The position numbers and the translations under genes were made by a program. Below are positions 7,803-17,121 of a stretch of 64,000 bases of DNA, piece by piece. The notes beneath the pieces were generated by a model that saw only the letters and a program-made list of their open reading frames with translations, was not told the origin of the DNA and made no database searches. Each line of letters begins with the position of its first letter. Positions within the stretch are counted from its first letter, which is position 1. The DNA is from Candidatus Nitrosopelagicus sp. (GTDB lineage: Archaea > Thermoproteota > Nitrososphaeria > Nitrososphaerales > Nitrosopumilaceae), in contig JAOJYB010000003.1 in NCBI GenBank assembly GCA_028242535.1, positions 1-64,000 on the forward strand, given 5' to 3'.

Positions 7803-10567
7803 TCTTTCCAAAATCCTCTTGTCAAAGTATAAGTTTTTTCTGCAATAATGATTTGTTTTATTAAATAATCATCATCATCTTCCAATCTATTTTTTAGAAT
7901 TCTAGCTCCAGTGTCAGGACCAACTCCATAAGCAGCCATAACAATCAAAGCTGTTTTTCCAAAACTAGCCAATAACGATGATACTTTCCATGCTCGTTTA
8001 AAATTTTTATTTTCATCTGGAGTTAATTTTTTTCCTTTATGCTTTTTTTGAATTATTTTTACAAGTTCATGATCGTATTCATAAGTAGAGGTAATCTGTT
8101 GACCTTTGCAATATTTGCATCTAAGCAGTTGTGTTTCATTAGCAGTCATAACTCGTTGCCACAATCCACATCGTACACAAATTAATCGTTGTTTTGTTTC
8201 CAAAAGGCGTTTTCTAACTTTTAACAACATCTCTTTGTCTATACTTGCAGGATTTGTATACGACATTACAGTTTGATCTAGTACAGGTTCTGCCAATTTA
8301 GAGAATTTGTCGACATCAATCCAATCAAACTCTATTTTATTTTGTTTAATTAATTCAATAATTCTTTGAATACCTTCGAGATCAAATTTTTCATGGAATA
8401 ATTCCCTAAATGCTTCTTTTACAAGAGGTGTGTCAATATTTCGTTCAAAATCATATCTAACTTCATTCTTTACGTAAATATCACTTCTATCATAGAAACC
8501 AAATTTCTTTCCTACACAGAATGTTTTCCAGGTAACATCATTTTTGCCTTTTAGTGCTACAGACATTATATCATTAATATCAAAATCAGTAGAGAATACA
8601 TCAGTAATGTGTTCTTTTGTAAATCTAGATTCAACAGATAAAAGAATTCTATATGCATCAGAACTCGATTTAACTCTAGAAGCTAGAGAAGCATCTAACA
8701 ATGTTTCTAAAATAACTTTTAATGTTGAATTAATTTTTGTTCCAAAACATGCATGTAGAATTAATACACTTTTTTGAGGAATACGATGTGATTCTATAAC
8801 AATTGTTTTTTCATCGGGTACTTTGCTAAAATCTAAATTAGAAATAACATCATTCATCATTTTTACTGAACCGTTACGAACTTTAGTTCTTAAAGTTCCA
8901 ACTTTGTTAGCAGTTTTGAAATCAACAGGTATGTTTACACCTTCCCATTTAGGAACTGGTATTTCTTGTGTAGATCTAATAGGCATGACATTCACTTTAA
9001 AGGATTTTTCATCTATGTTTAGAACTCTCCATTGAGACCCACGTAAAACAAAAATTTGATCCTTATCAAGATCACCAACAAATCTTTGATCTAATGTACC
9101 AATGAATTTATTCTCTACTATATCAATTACCTTGAATTTTAGAATATCTGGAATTGTAGATAAATTCTGGAAATGATATTTTGTTGCAAAGAAAGCATTA
9201 TTTTTTTTATATTCAGTTTTTTCTTCGTTAAAAATTATTAATTTACGTGTAGCAAGAATTTCTAAAACATCAAAAAAATCTTCAAATGAGATATCTCGAA
9301 ATGGATATGCTAGTTTTGTTAATTTAAGCGCAGATTCAATAGGAACGTTTCCTACTTGCATGGATAATCCAACTAAATGGTGTGCAAGAACATCTAGAGA
9401 TCCATGGTGTATTTTTTGTTCTTCAATTGAACCTTCCTTAATTCGTTCAATTATTGCTTTAATCTCAAATTCATCATCAGCACTTTCAGTAATAATTAGT
9501 CCTCTAGCAGAATCACCACGATTATGTTTACTTCTACCAATTCTTTGCATGAATTTTGAAACTTGTCTTGGAGATCCATAATGAATAACTAATTCCACAG
9601 AACCAATATCAAGACCTAATTCTAGTGACGAAGTACAAACAACTATACCAGATTTTCCTTCTTTAAGAATATCTTCTGTTTCTTCCCTAACTTGTCTTGA
9701 AAGTGAACCATGATGTAATTCAACATTAAGTGATGTTTTTTGTTTTAAGATAGATGATAAACGCTCAGATTCCCCTCGTGAGTTTGTAAATAATAAAACT
9801 GGAGAAGTGATCTGTTGTTTTTTCATATATTGAATAATTTCAACGGCAACATCATCCATTATTCCATCAACAAATTTGATATCTACATCATAATTTCTAA
9901 GAGATGTATCGTGTATTAGTTGAAATTTTCTTTCTGAACCAACTAAAAAACGTCCAGCTTCGTCAGGATTACCAACAGTTGCAGATAATCCTATACGATG
10001 AATTTCATTTTTTGTATTTACTTGTAGGCGTTCAAGACTAAGAGATAACTGGGAACCTCTTTCACTTGCAAGTAATTCATGTACCTCATCAATTATTACC
10101 CATTCTAAATCAGATAATGCTTCAAGATGTTTTTTTTGTGAAAGTAAATTTACTAGTGTCTCAGGTGTTGTAATCAAAATATCAGGAGGAGAATCTGCAA
10201 TTCGTTTTCGGTTTGCCTGAGATGTATCTCCATGTCTAATTTCAATTTTTAATTCTTCATTTTTAGCATAATTAATTATTCTTTTAAAAATATCTCGGTT
10301 TAGAGCTCGTAATGGAGTTATGTAAAGAGCTTTTATTTTATTTGGGATTTTTCTAGTTTTTAATTTAGAAAATATTGGTATAGTTGCACATTCAGTTTTT
10401 CCAGAACCAGTTGGCGCGATAATCAAGCAATTTTTTTCTCGTAATATTTCGGGTATTGCTTCTTTTTGAATTTCAGTGACTGAATCAAATCCCAAAGATT
10501 TGAATTTTTTTGAAATTGCTGAATCAATTATCTTGTTTCTTTTCTTCTCTAAGTCTAGTTCGCTCAT
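7799..10567 (-). CDS. Lhr-like superfamily 2 helicase
   Basis: A 922-residue DNA/RNA helicase. Motifs: Walker A APTGSGKTE at residues 51-59, LYITPLRALN (motif Ia), DEVH at 160-163 (motif II), GLSATVGNPDE (motif III) and MQRIGRSKHNRG (motif VI). It continues into an Lhr-type winged-helix region and a C-terminal extension. Near residue 800 a zinc-ribbon-like pair CVRCG...CKYCKG is visible. The protein is of Lhr-core length, not the 1,400-residue bacterial long form, and probably unwinds or anneals strands in repair. ATG start at 10567 lies inside the 3' end of a small membrane-protein gene on the same strand. Confidence 0.88.
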   Translation of the reverse strand: MSELDLEKKRNKIIDSAISKKFKSLGFDSVTEIQKEAIPEILREKNCLIIAPTGSGKTECATIPIFSKLKTRKIPNKIKALYITPLRALNRDIFKRIINYAKNEELKIEIRHGDTSQANRKRIADSPPDILITTPETLVNLLSQKKHLEALSDLEWVIIDEVHELLASERGSQLSLSLERLQVNTKNEIHRIGLSATVGNPDEAGRFLVGSERKFQLIHDTSLRNYDVDIKFVDGIMDDVAVEIIQYMKKQQITSPVLLFTNSRGESERLSSILKQKTSLNVELHHGSLSRQVREETEDILKEGKSGIVVCTSSLELGLDIGSVELVIHYGSPRQVSKFMQRIGRSKHNRGDSARGLIITESADDEFEIKAIIERIKEGSIEEQKIHHGSLDVLAHHLVGLSMQVGNVPIESALKLTKLAYPFRDISFEDFFDVLEILATRKLIIFNEEKTEYKKNNAFFATKYHFQNLSTIPDILKFKVIDIVENKFIGTLDQRFVGDLDKDQIFVLRGSQWRVLNIDEKSFKVNVMPIRSTQEIPVPKWEGVNIPVDFKTANKVGTLRTKVRNGSVKMMNDVISNLDFSKVPDEKTIVIESHRIPQKSVLILHACFGTKINSTLKVILETLLDASLASRVKSSSDAYRILLSVESRFTKEHITDVFSTDFDINDIMSVALKGKNDVTWKTFCVGKKFGFYDRSDIYVKNEVRYDFERNIDTPLVKEAFRELFHEKFDLEGIQRIIELIKQNKIEFDWIDVDKFSKLAEPVLDQTVMSYTNPASIDKEMLLKVRKRLLETKQRLICVRCGLWQRVMTANETQLLRCKYCKGQQITSTYEYDHELVKIIQKKHKGKKLTPDENKNFKRAWKVSSLLASFGKTALIVMAAYGVGPDTGARILKNRLEDDDDYLIKQIIIAEKTYTLTRGFWKD

Positions 10568-10643
10568 AAACCATTACACCAACAATACCCAATGCTAACA
10601 AAATTACAGCAATCATAGGAATAGAATCAAAAATATCTGACAT
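10524..10643 (-). CDS. 39-residue single-span membrane protein overlapping the helicase start
   Basis: ATG at 10643 opens a 39-codon frame ending TGA at 10524, beginning MSDIFDSIPM. Residues 10-25 form one hydrophobic helix (IAVILLALGIVGVMVY), followed by a strongly charged tail RTRLREEKKQDN, so the C-terminus should face the cytoplasm. It overlaps the first 44 bases of the Lhr-like helicase in another frame. It fills what would otherwise be a 107-base gap between the RadB-like gene and the helicase. The hydrophobic-then-charged pattern argues for a real gene. Function unknown. Confidence 0.6.
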   Translation of the reverse strand: MSDIFDSIPMIAVILLALGIVGVMVYERTRLREEKKQDN

Positions 10644-10674
10644 GCTATAATTAATTTAATGCATATTAAATAGA

Positions 10675-11325
10675 TTAAGTTTCTTCTATTCCAGAATTTG
10701 TTATTTTATAATCAAATTTTGTCTCTTGGATAAAAGGAGTTGTAACTTTACAAGCATAATTATTTTTGATTTTTTCAAGTTGAATTTTTTGATGTACATA
10801 ATTTTCAAGTTGTGCATGCATTCTTTCATAATTCTTTTCATCATACGATAAGATTTGATTTGTAATTATAATCGGCATGTTTTTTGAAAGAGCTAATTTT
10901 GAAAGGTTAATCATATAATTACCAAAATTGAGATTTTTTTCAATTAGGTGTTCTTTTTTTGAATATTCAAATGAGAATAGATCTGTTACGTTATCAATTA
11001 TGAGTAAAGAAAAACTATCTTTTTCAAAACTTTTTAAAACTTCAATTTGTTTTTGAGTATCAGTAACTCGTGAAACATGTAAATTTTCAAGTAGAGAAGG
11101 AGATAAATTTCTAGATTGTATCATTTGAAGAAATCGTTCAGGTCTAAATTCAACTGTAGTATCAATGAATAATATTTTTTTATTATTACTTAATGGTTCA
11201 ATTGCAAATTGTAAAGCAAGTTGAGTTTTTCCAGTTCCACGTAAACCAGAAATTTCTGTTATTATTCCATTTTGCAGTCCACCAGAAAATATTTTATCTA
11301 ATGAATCAATCTGAGAGGATATCAT
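10675..11325 (-). CDS. RadB-like RecA-family ATPase
   Basis: A 216-residue single-domain ATPase without the N-terminal HhH domain of RadA. Walker A is GLRGTGKT at residues 27-34 and Walker B is FSLLIIDNV near residue 113. ITNQILSY, about 40 residues later, matches the L2-proximal strand of RadA/RadB. Its length and domain content fit RadB-type recombinase paralogues, which assist RadA in homologous recombination. It starts at 11325, divergent from the Sm-like gene. Close alternatives are a KaiC-like or other RadA paralogue. Confidence 0.7.
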   Translation of the reverse strand: MISSQIDSLDKIFSGGLQNGIITEISGLRGTGKTQLALQFAIEPLSNNKKILFIDTTVEFRPERFLQMIQSRNLSPSLLENLHVSRVTDTQKQIEVLKSFEKDSFSLLIIDNVTDLFSFEYSKKEHLIEKNLNFGNYMINLSKLALSKNMPIIITNQILSYDEKNYERMHAQLENYVHQKIQLEKIKNNYACKVTTPFIQETKFDYKITNSGIEET

Positions 11326-11376
11326 GTAATTACTAAGAAAAATAAAAATAAAAAGTTCTTCCTAATCTAAGCAAGA

Positions 11377-11385
11377 CTTTATATT
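11377..11385 (+). promoter_or_regulatory. TATA box for the Sm-like protein/metK operon
   Basis: The sequence ctttatatt is centred 39 bases before the ATG at 11420. Transcription about 25 bases downstream would leave a 5' leader of roughly 13-15 bases containing the A/G-rich agagaaa, so this mRNA would not be leaderless. Confidence 0.55.
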
Positions 11386-11419
11386 CTCTAGAAATTCGAT
11401 TCATCACAAGAGAAAATTT

Positions 11420-11665
11420 ATGTCACAAACTACAGCTGCTAAAAGACCACTTACAATTTTACAGAAGAATGTAAAAAAAACAGTGATAGTCAGATTAAAA
11501 AATGAGGTGGAGTATAAGGGTAAAATGAAAAATGTAGATTCTTACATGAATTTGATTATGACCGAAGCCGAAGAACTTGTTGATGGCAAAATAGTTGGTA
11601 AATTTGCCAGAGCGATTTTGAGAGGAAACAACGTACTATTTATAAAATTAGAAGACGAAATCTAA
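11420..11665 (+). CDS. Sm-like archaeal protein (SmAP/Lsm)
   Basis: An 81-residue Lsm-fold RNA-binding protein expected to form hexa- or heptameric rings. The Sm1 motif is visible as VIVRLKNEVEYKGKMKNVDSYMNLIM and the Sm2 motif as ARAILRGNNVLFIKL, containing the diagnostic ILRGNNV. ATG start at 11420. metK follows after only 10 bases, so they are probably co-transcribed. The length and both motifs make the assignment firm. Confidence 0.95.
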   Translation: MSQTTAAKRPLTILQKNVKKTVIVRLKNEVEYKGKMKNVDSYMNLIMTEAEELVDGKIVGKFARAILRGNNVLFIKLEDEI

Positions 11666-11675
11666 TTTTTGAAAA

Positions 11676-12833
11676 ATGACTAGAAATTATCTATTTACAT
11701 CTGAATCTGTTACCGAAGGTCATCCAGACAAAGTTTGTGATATGATATCAGATTCAATTTTAGATGAGTATCTTAGAGGTGATCCAGATTCAAGAGTTGC
11801 AGTTGAAACAATGACAACAACTAATTTTGTAGGAGTAGCAGGAGAGGTTACATCAAAAGCAAGTTTTGATATTGAAAGTGTAATACGAAAAACAATTACA
11901 GAAATTGGTTATGATAATCCAGACTTGAAATTTGATTCACACTCTTGTGAGGTAATGATAAAATTAGATCCACAGAGTCCACACATTTCACAAGGAGTTA
12001 CTGCAAATGATGAAAAAGAACAAGGTGCAGGTGATCAAGGATTGATGTTCGGATATGCCAGTAATGAAACTGAAGAATTAATGCCATTACCAATACTTTT
12101 GGCTCACAAATTAACAAAAAAATTAACTGAAGTTAGAAAAAGTAATCAATTGACATGGGTAAGACCAGATGGAAAATCCCAAGTGTCAATTAGATATGAA
12201 GATGATAAACCAAAAGCAATTGAAGCAATAGTTCTCTCCACACAACATTCTCCTAAAGTGACAAATGAAGAGATTACAGCACAATTAATTGAACATGTAA
12301 TCAAACCTGTTTGTGGAAATCTTTGGAATGAAGATATCAAGATTCATGTAAATCCAACTGGAAAATTTGAGATTGGAGGACCACATGGAGATGCAGGACT
12401 GACGGGTAGAAAGATCATTGTTGATAGCTATGGAGGAATGGGTAGACATGGTGGTGGAGCATTTTCAGGAAAAGATCCATCAAAAGTAGATAGATCAGCA
12501 TGTTACATGTGCAGATATGTTGCAAAGAATATCGTTGCTGCAGGATTAGCAGATAGATGTGAAGTTCAAGTTGCATATGCAATTGGAGTTGCAGAACCAG
12601 TTTCCTTAATGGTGAATACATTTGGTACAAATAAAATTTCAGAAGATAAAATTGAAGAATTAGTTAGAAATAATTTTGATATGAAACCAGCAGGAATTGT
12701 ATCACAATTAGATTTGAAGAGACCAATTTACAAGAAAACTGCAGCATATGGCCATTTTGGAAGAAATGAGCCTGAATTTAACTGGGAAAAAACAGACAAA
12801 GCTGAAAAATTAAAATTAGAATCAGGTATTTAG
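11676..12833 (+). CDS. metK: S-adenosylmethionine synthetase, bacterial/eukaryotic type
   Basis: Makes S-adenosylmethionine from ATP and methionine. The 385-residue protein shows the classical MetK motifs: [16 protein letters not shown] at the N-terminus, [12 protein letters not shown] (ATP-binding hexapeptide region, about residues 111-122), [17 protein letters not shown] and [16 protein letters not shown] (P-loop region). This is the bacterial/eukaryotic family, unrelated in sequence to the MAT family of most euryarchaea and crenarchaea. It lies 10 bases after the Sm-like gene. Its 3' end overlaps the convergent epimerase gene by 12 bases. SAM made here would feed the Cbi methyltransferases in this window. 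Confidence 0.97.
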   Translation: MTRNYLFTSESVTEGHPDKVCDMISDSILDEYLRGDPDSRVAVETMTTTNFVGVAGEVTSKASFDIESVIRKTITEIGYDNPDLKFDSHSCEVMIKLDPQSPHISQGVTANDEKEQGAGDQGLMFGYASNETEELMPLPILLAHKLTKKLTEVRKSNQLTWVRPDGKSQVSIRYEDDKPKAIEAIVLSTQHSPKVTNEEITAQLIEHVIKPVCGNLWNEDIKIHVNPTGKFEIGGPHGDAGLTGRKIIVDSYGGMGRHGGGAFSGKDPSKVDRSACYMCRYVAKNIVAAGLADRCEVQVAYAIGVAEPVSLMVNTFGTNKISEDKIEELVRNNFDMKPAGIVSQLDLKRPIYKKTAAYGHFGRNEPEFNWEKTDKAEKLKLESGI

Positions 12834-13634
12834 CGATTCAATTTTTTTAAATTTAAAATTACATAAATTTTGTAATTTCTTATGATTTCCAACATAATTA
12901 CCAATCAGTATATTGAGATCTTCAACACCATATTCAAAATTAATATCGGTTAATGCTTTTTTATATGCTAATTCTAGATCAATTTTTTTAATTTTAATTT
13001 CAGATGATACAGATTTTTTGATAAGTTTTTGGAATGATAGTTTTTTTGGTCCTATCAGATCAAGTGTTTTATTTGAAAATTTTGAAGAATGTAATGTATT
13101 ATTTATGCATAAACAAACATCATCAATTGATATTGGTTGTAGAATAAATTTTCCTGATCCAGGTATTAGTACTTGTTTTTTCAGTATTTGTTTTGAGATG
13201 TTTTTTGTTAAATAATCATCAACACCTAGAATGTATGAAGGACGAAATATAGTATATTGAAGACCAGATTTTTTTATTAATTGTTCAGCATTAAATTTAG
13301 AAATAAAATAAGAAGAACGTGACTTTTTAGAAACTCCAAGGCCACTAAGATAGATTATATTTTTTATGTTATTTTGTTTACATAAATTAATTACAATTTT
13401 TGTTGTTTCGATGTTAGCTTTTTCAAATTTTTGATCGATAGATTCTGAGCCAATTCCAGCAAGATGTACAAAATGAGATGTATTGTTTAATGATGGGAAC
13501 TGATTTTTCTTAAAATGATTTCGAGATATGGATATTGTACGTATCTTATTTTTGGATAAGAAATTTCTTAGGTTTTTTCCTACAAACCCCTTTGCACCAG
13601 AGATGGCTACATGATTAATCATTTTGACAGACAT
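12822..13634 (-). CDS. NAD-dependent epimerase/dehydratase (atypical SDR)
   Basis: A 270-residue extended or atypical short-chain dehydrogenase. The N-terminal cofactor motif is [12 protein letters not shown] (GxxGxxG), followed by the strand HLAGIG and the conserved [24 protein letters not shown], with a Ser and the YxxxK catalytic pair (Y-F-I-S-K). FRPSYILG follows, as in the complex I 39-kDa subunit/NmrA-like group. Substrate unknown. Codons are especially AT-rich. Its 3' end overlaps metK by 12 bases on the opposite strand. Confidence 0.82.
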   Translation of the reverse strand: MSVKMINHVAISGAKGFVGKNLRNFLSKNKIRTISISRNHFKKNQFPSLNNTSHFVHLAGIGSESIDQKFEKANIETTKIVINLCKQNNIKNIIYLSGLGVSKKSRSSYFISKFNAEQLIKKSGLQYTIFRPSYILGVDDYLTKNISKQILKKQVLIPGSGKFILQPISIDDVCLCINNTLHSSKFSNKTLDLIGPKKLSFQKLIKKSVSSEIKIKKIDLELAYKKALTDINFEYGVEDLNILIGNYVGNHKKLQNLCNFKFKKIESLNT

Positions 13635-13682
13635 GATGAAGTGATAAAATATTTTATTTTAAAGATATCCAAACAAAGATAG

Positions 13683-14156
13683 ATGACAATAAAAAATCAT
13701 GTAAAATTTGGCAAGAATATACAAGAATGTAGAGAAATTTTAGGAGTAAGTAAAGATTCTAGCCATAAGGAGATAAAACAAGCCTATAGAAAATTGTCAT
13801 TGAAATACCATCCAGATAAAAATATAGAAAATAATGACGGGGAAAAATTCAAAGAGATTATAGAAGCATATCAATATCTAAAATCTCACAGAAAGAAGCA
13901 ATCAAAAAAAGATGAACATGTGTCAGGGGAGGATTATCAGAATTTTTGGAAAGCACAAGGAGAAAAGATGGGAGATGAAATGAGATTTAATTTTGAGGAA
14001 TTAAGACGAGAAAATCAAAAATTTGGGGGAGATTATAATCAAGAGACGCATAATAGGGAAAAACCAATATCACAAAAAACAACACATTTTTTGCTTTATG
14101 GAGGATTAGGGGTTGTTGCATTATGGATCATTCTCAATGAAATTCTTCACTTTTAA
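13683..14156 (+). CDS. J-domain protein with C-terminal membrane anchor
   Basis: A 157-residue protein with an N-terminal J domain (residues about 16-70) including HPD at 43-45 in SLKYHPDKN, the site that stimulates DnaK ATPase. There is no Gly/Phe region, CxxCxGxG zinc finger or substrate-binding domain, so it is not a canonical DnaJ. After a charged linker, the last 22 residues form one hydrophobic helix ([20 protein letters not shown]), a tail anchor that would hold the J domain on the cytoplasmic face of the membrane. It could recruit DnaK to membrane substrates. Confidence 0.85.
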   Translation: MTIKNHVKFGKNIQECREILGVSKDSSHKEIKQAYRKLSLKYHPDKNIENNDGEKFKEIIEAYQYLKSHRKKQSKKDEHVSGEDYQNFWKAQGEKMGDEMRFNFEELRRENQKFGGDYNQETHNREKPISQKTTHFLLYGGLGVVALWIILNEILHF

Positions 14157-14190
14157 CAAAAGTTATTACGTAAAAAATTAAAAATTTCAC

Positions 14191-15282
14191 GTGGATACAG
14201 AAACAAAAACAAAGTTGCGTACAGGTTTTACAACAGGGAGTTGTGCAACTGCATCATCAAAAGCTTGTGTTTTATCAATCATTAATCAAAAAAAGATTGA
14301 ACAGATAGATATCATTTTACCAAAACGTTCTAGATTAGATATTCAAATTAATTCATGTGAATTTACAACTAATTCAGCAAAATGTTCTGTAATAAAAGAT
14401 GGAGGAGATGATCCAGATGTTACTCATGGTGCGGAAATATTTGTAGATGTTGAATTAACAGATAACATTGGGAAAATTGAGATTGACGGAGGAGAAGGTG
14501 TTGGACGAGTTACTAAACCAGGATTAGGATTAGAGATTGGAAGTGCAGCGATAAATCCTACACCAAAAAAAATGATTTTGGAAAATGTTACAGAGATAAG
14601 TAAAGAGATACTTGAAAAAAATGGCATTATGATAAAAGTGTCTGTACCAAAGGGAAAAGAACTTGGACCAAAAACAGATAATCCAAGACTTGGAATCATG
14701 GGAGGAATTTCTATTTTAGGAACTAGTGGAATTGTAATTCCATATTCAACTGCATCGTTTGCTGCATCTATACGACAACAAATTGCCGTTGTAAGTTCTA
14801 TGAATGATGATAATGTAGTTTTAACAACTGGAGGAAGAAGTGAGGATTTTGCAAGAGAAATTATAGAATTACCAGATCATTCATTTATTCAAATGGGTGA
14901 TTTTTCAGGTTATACAATTAAGCAATGTGCAAAACAAGGATTGAAGAAAGTATATGTTGCAGGATTTATTGGTAAATTAGCAAAAATGGCAGCAGGTGTA
15001 AAACAAACTCATGTAAAAGGTGGAAAGGTAGACATGAAATTTCTTTCAGAACTTGCAAAGAGATGTGATGCAAAATCAGACACCATTAGTAAAATTCTAG
15101 GTGCAAATACAGCTAGAAATGTTCAAGAGATTATTATGGAAGATAATGTAGACGGATTCTTTGATGAAGTTACAAAAGAAGCATGCAATCAGATGAGACA
15201 ACACTCTGAAGAGAAAATTCCAGTAGAGGTCATATTGTTTGATTTTGATGGAAAAGTGTTATCTAGAGACAAAAAAGAGTAA
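14191..15282 (+). CDS. cbiD: Cobalt-precorrin-5B C1-methyltransferase
   Basis: SAM-dependent methylation at C1 during anaerobic (early cobalt insertion) corrin ring synthesis. The 363-residue protein begins with the CbiD signature LRTGFTTGSCATASSKA and contains VIKDGGDDPDVTHG, GEGVGRVTKPGL and LTTGGRSEDFA. The start is GTG at 14191, with a TATA-like element about 25-30 bases upstream, so the mRNA may be leaderless. It is the first gene of a + strand block with cbiG, cbiX and cbiC. Confidence 0.96.
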   Translation: MDTETKTKLRTGFTTGSCATASSKACVLSIINQKKIEQIDIILPKRSRLDIQINSCEFTTNSAKCSVIKDGGDDPDVTHGAEIFVDVELTDNIGKIEIDGGEGVGRVTKPGLGLEIGSAAINPTPKKMILENVTEISKEILEKNGIMIKVSVPKGKELGPKTDNPRLGIMGGISILGTSGIVIPYSTASFAASIRQQIAVVSSMNDDNVVLTTGGRSEDFAREIIELPDHSFIQMGDFSGYTIKQCAKQGLKKVYVAGFIGKLAKMAAGVKQTHVKGGKVDMKFLSELAKRCDAKSDTISKILGANTARNVQEIIMEDNVDGFFDEVTKEACNQMRQHSEEKIPVEVILFDFDGKVLSRDKKE

Positions 15283-15313
15283 GGCATTTAATTAATTCCG
15301 GATTTTTAACATT

Positions 15314-16372
15314 ATGAAGAAAATAGCTGTTCTAGCAATTACAAAAAATGGGATTGTTATGAGTTTGAGAATTAAAGAACATTTTTCTGATTTTGAAATA
15401 TTTGCTCCAGTAAAATTTTCAGATAATAATGGAAAAATTCAATGGTATGATGAATCCACAACCCAAAAGATTGTTGATTTATTCAAAAGCAATGATGGCA
15501 TAGTTTGTTTATTTTCGTTAGGTGCAGTCATTAGATTACTAGCACCACATATCAAAGATAAAAAAACAGACCCTGCTGTAATTGTGATTGACGATAACGC
15601 AAATTTTGTAATTAGTGTATTATCAGGACATTTAGGAGGAGCAAATGAGCTTTCAAATGAAATTGCAGAGAAAATAGGATCTACTCCAGTTATCACTACT
15701 GCAGCAGATGTTAACAAAACTATTGCAGTTGATCTTGTTGGAAAAGAATTTGGGTGGAAAATTGATGATGATAGTAATGTAACTAGAATTAGTGCATTCA
15801 TGGTTAACAAAGAGAAGATTGGAATTTTTCAAAACATAGGTAAAAAAGAATGGTGGAAAGGAAAATTTCCAGAGAATATTACATTTTTTTCAAATATAGA
15901 AGATTTGAAAGCTTCAGAGTCTAAAGGATATTTGATGATTACAAATGATCAAATTGACGATGAAAGTGTATTGAAAAATTCTGTAGTGTATAGGGTTCCA
16001 GATTTAGTTGTAGGGATAGGATTACACTGGGACACATCTAAAGAAACTATTTTGAATGGAGTGAATGAGACTTTAAAAAAATTTGAATTAAAACAAAAAC
16101 AGATAGCTAGGTTTGTATCTATTAAAAAAGAAAAAGACGTGATAGGGTTGATTGAATTGGGTAGAGAAATGAACATACCAATAGAATACATTGATAGAGA
16201 AGGATTAGCAACAATTACCGCACCAAATCCTTCAGAAACAGTTCAAGCGTTTGAAGGAACTGCAAGTGTATCAGAAGCTGCTGCAATAAAATCATCAAAA
16301 GGTGAGTTAATAGTTGAAAAACAAAAATTTCCTCCTAATCTAACAGTAGCTATAGCGAGAACTATACAATGA
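15314..16372 (+). CDS. cbiG: Cobalt-precorrin-5A hydrolase
   Basis: Opens the delta-lactone of cobalt-precorrin-5A and releases the C20 fragment as acetaldehyde. The 352-residue protein has the N-terminal CbiG domain with VCLFSLGAVIRLLAPHI and VISVLSGHLGGANELSNEIA, a variable middle domain, and the C-terminal domain VVGIGLHWDTSKETI ... TITAPNPSETVQ. It lies 31 bases after cbiD. Its stop overlaps the start of cbiX by four bases (ATGA), implying translational coupling. Confidence 0.95.
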   Translation: MKKIAVLAITKNGIVMSLRIKEHFSDFEIFAPVKFSDNNGKIQWYDESTTQKIVDLFKSNDGIVCLFSLGAVIRLLAPHIKDKKTDPAVIVIDDNANFVISVLSGHLGGANELSNEIAEKIGSTPVITTAADVNKTIAVDLVGKEFGWKIDDDSNVTRISAFMVNKEKIGIFQNIGKKEWWKGKFPENITFFSNIEDLKASESKGYLMITNDQIDDESVLKNSVVYRVPDLVVGIGLHWDTSKETILNGVNETLKKFELKQKQIARFVSIKKEKDVIGLIELGREMNIPIEYIDREGLATITAPNPSETVQAFEGTASVSEAAAIKSSKGELIVEKQKFPPNLTVAIARTIQ

Positions 16373-17121
16373 AAAGAGGATTAATGATAATTGATAGAGG
16401 TAGTAGAGAAAGAGAAGCTGAGGAAGAATTAGAGATTATCTGTGAGAAAGTAAAAGAAAAAGGAAATTATGATTTTACGGAGTTTTGCTTTTTAGAAGTT
16501 GTTCCACCATTTATTGAAGATGGAATGGAAAAATGTTTAAAAAAAGATGTTGAACAAATGACAATAGTTCCATATTTTCTATATCCAGGAAGAAAAGTAA
16601 AGATTGCAGTAGCTGATGCAATGAAATATCAAAAAGATACAAAGATCAAATTTCTAGTTTCAAAACCAATGACTATGCATAAGACATTAGTGAATTTAGT
16701 AGATAACAGAGTAACTACTACATTAAAAGAGAATTCAGTAGATATACCGAAAAAAAAGGTAGATGTTCTGATTATAGGACATGGAAGTAAGGATCCAAAT
16801 TCAGGAATTTCCATTGATTATATCGTAGATGAGCTAAAGCCATCTTACAGAAATGTTAGTAGATGCTATTTGGAAATTGAAGGACCAACGATAGAAGAAG
16901 GAATACAAGCATGTGAAAAGAATAACCCAGAAGTTTTGATTATTGTTTTTTACTTTTTACATGAAGGTGCCCATGTGAAGATAGATGTCAATAATGATCT
17001 TTTACCAGCATTAGACAATGCAAATTTAAAGAAAACATTTGTTACGAAACACTTGGGCGCAGATGAAAAAATGATTGATTTAATTTTAGAAAGAGCAAGA
17101 GAGGTAGAAAATGCAAACTAG
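16369..17121 (+). CDS. cbiX: Sirohydrochlorin cobaltochelatase, two-domain form with degenerate N-half
   Basis: Inserts cobalt into sirohydrochlorin to start the anaerobic cobalamin branch. The 250-residue protein contains two tandem CbiX domains. The C-terminal half keeps the metal-site residues, GHGS at 137-140 and GAHVKID with His202. The N-terminal half has lost both: IDRGS at 8-12 replaces GHGS, and GRKVKI at 74-79 replaces GxHVK. It therefore looks like a duplicated chelatase with one active site. It overlaps cbiG by four bases and cbiC by eleven. Confidence 0.88.
   Translation: MKRGLMIIDRGSREREAEEELEIICEKVKEKGNYDFTEFCFLEVVPPFIEDGMEKCLKKDVEQMTIVPYFLYPGRKVKIAVADAMKYQKDTKIKFLVSKPMTMHKTLVNLVDNRVTTTLKENSVDIPKKKVDVLIIGHGSKDPNSGISIDYIVDELKPSYRNVSRCYLEIEGPTIEEGIQACEKNNPEVLIIVFYFLHEGAHVKIDVNNDLLPALDNANLKKTFVTKHLGADEKMIDLILERAREVENAN

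Noticed and set aside
15439..15810. 123-codon minus-strand frame opposite cbiG
   Set aside because: Shadow of conserved cbiG codons.
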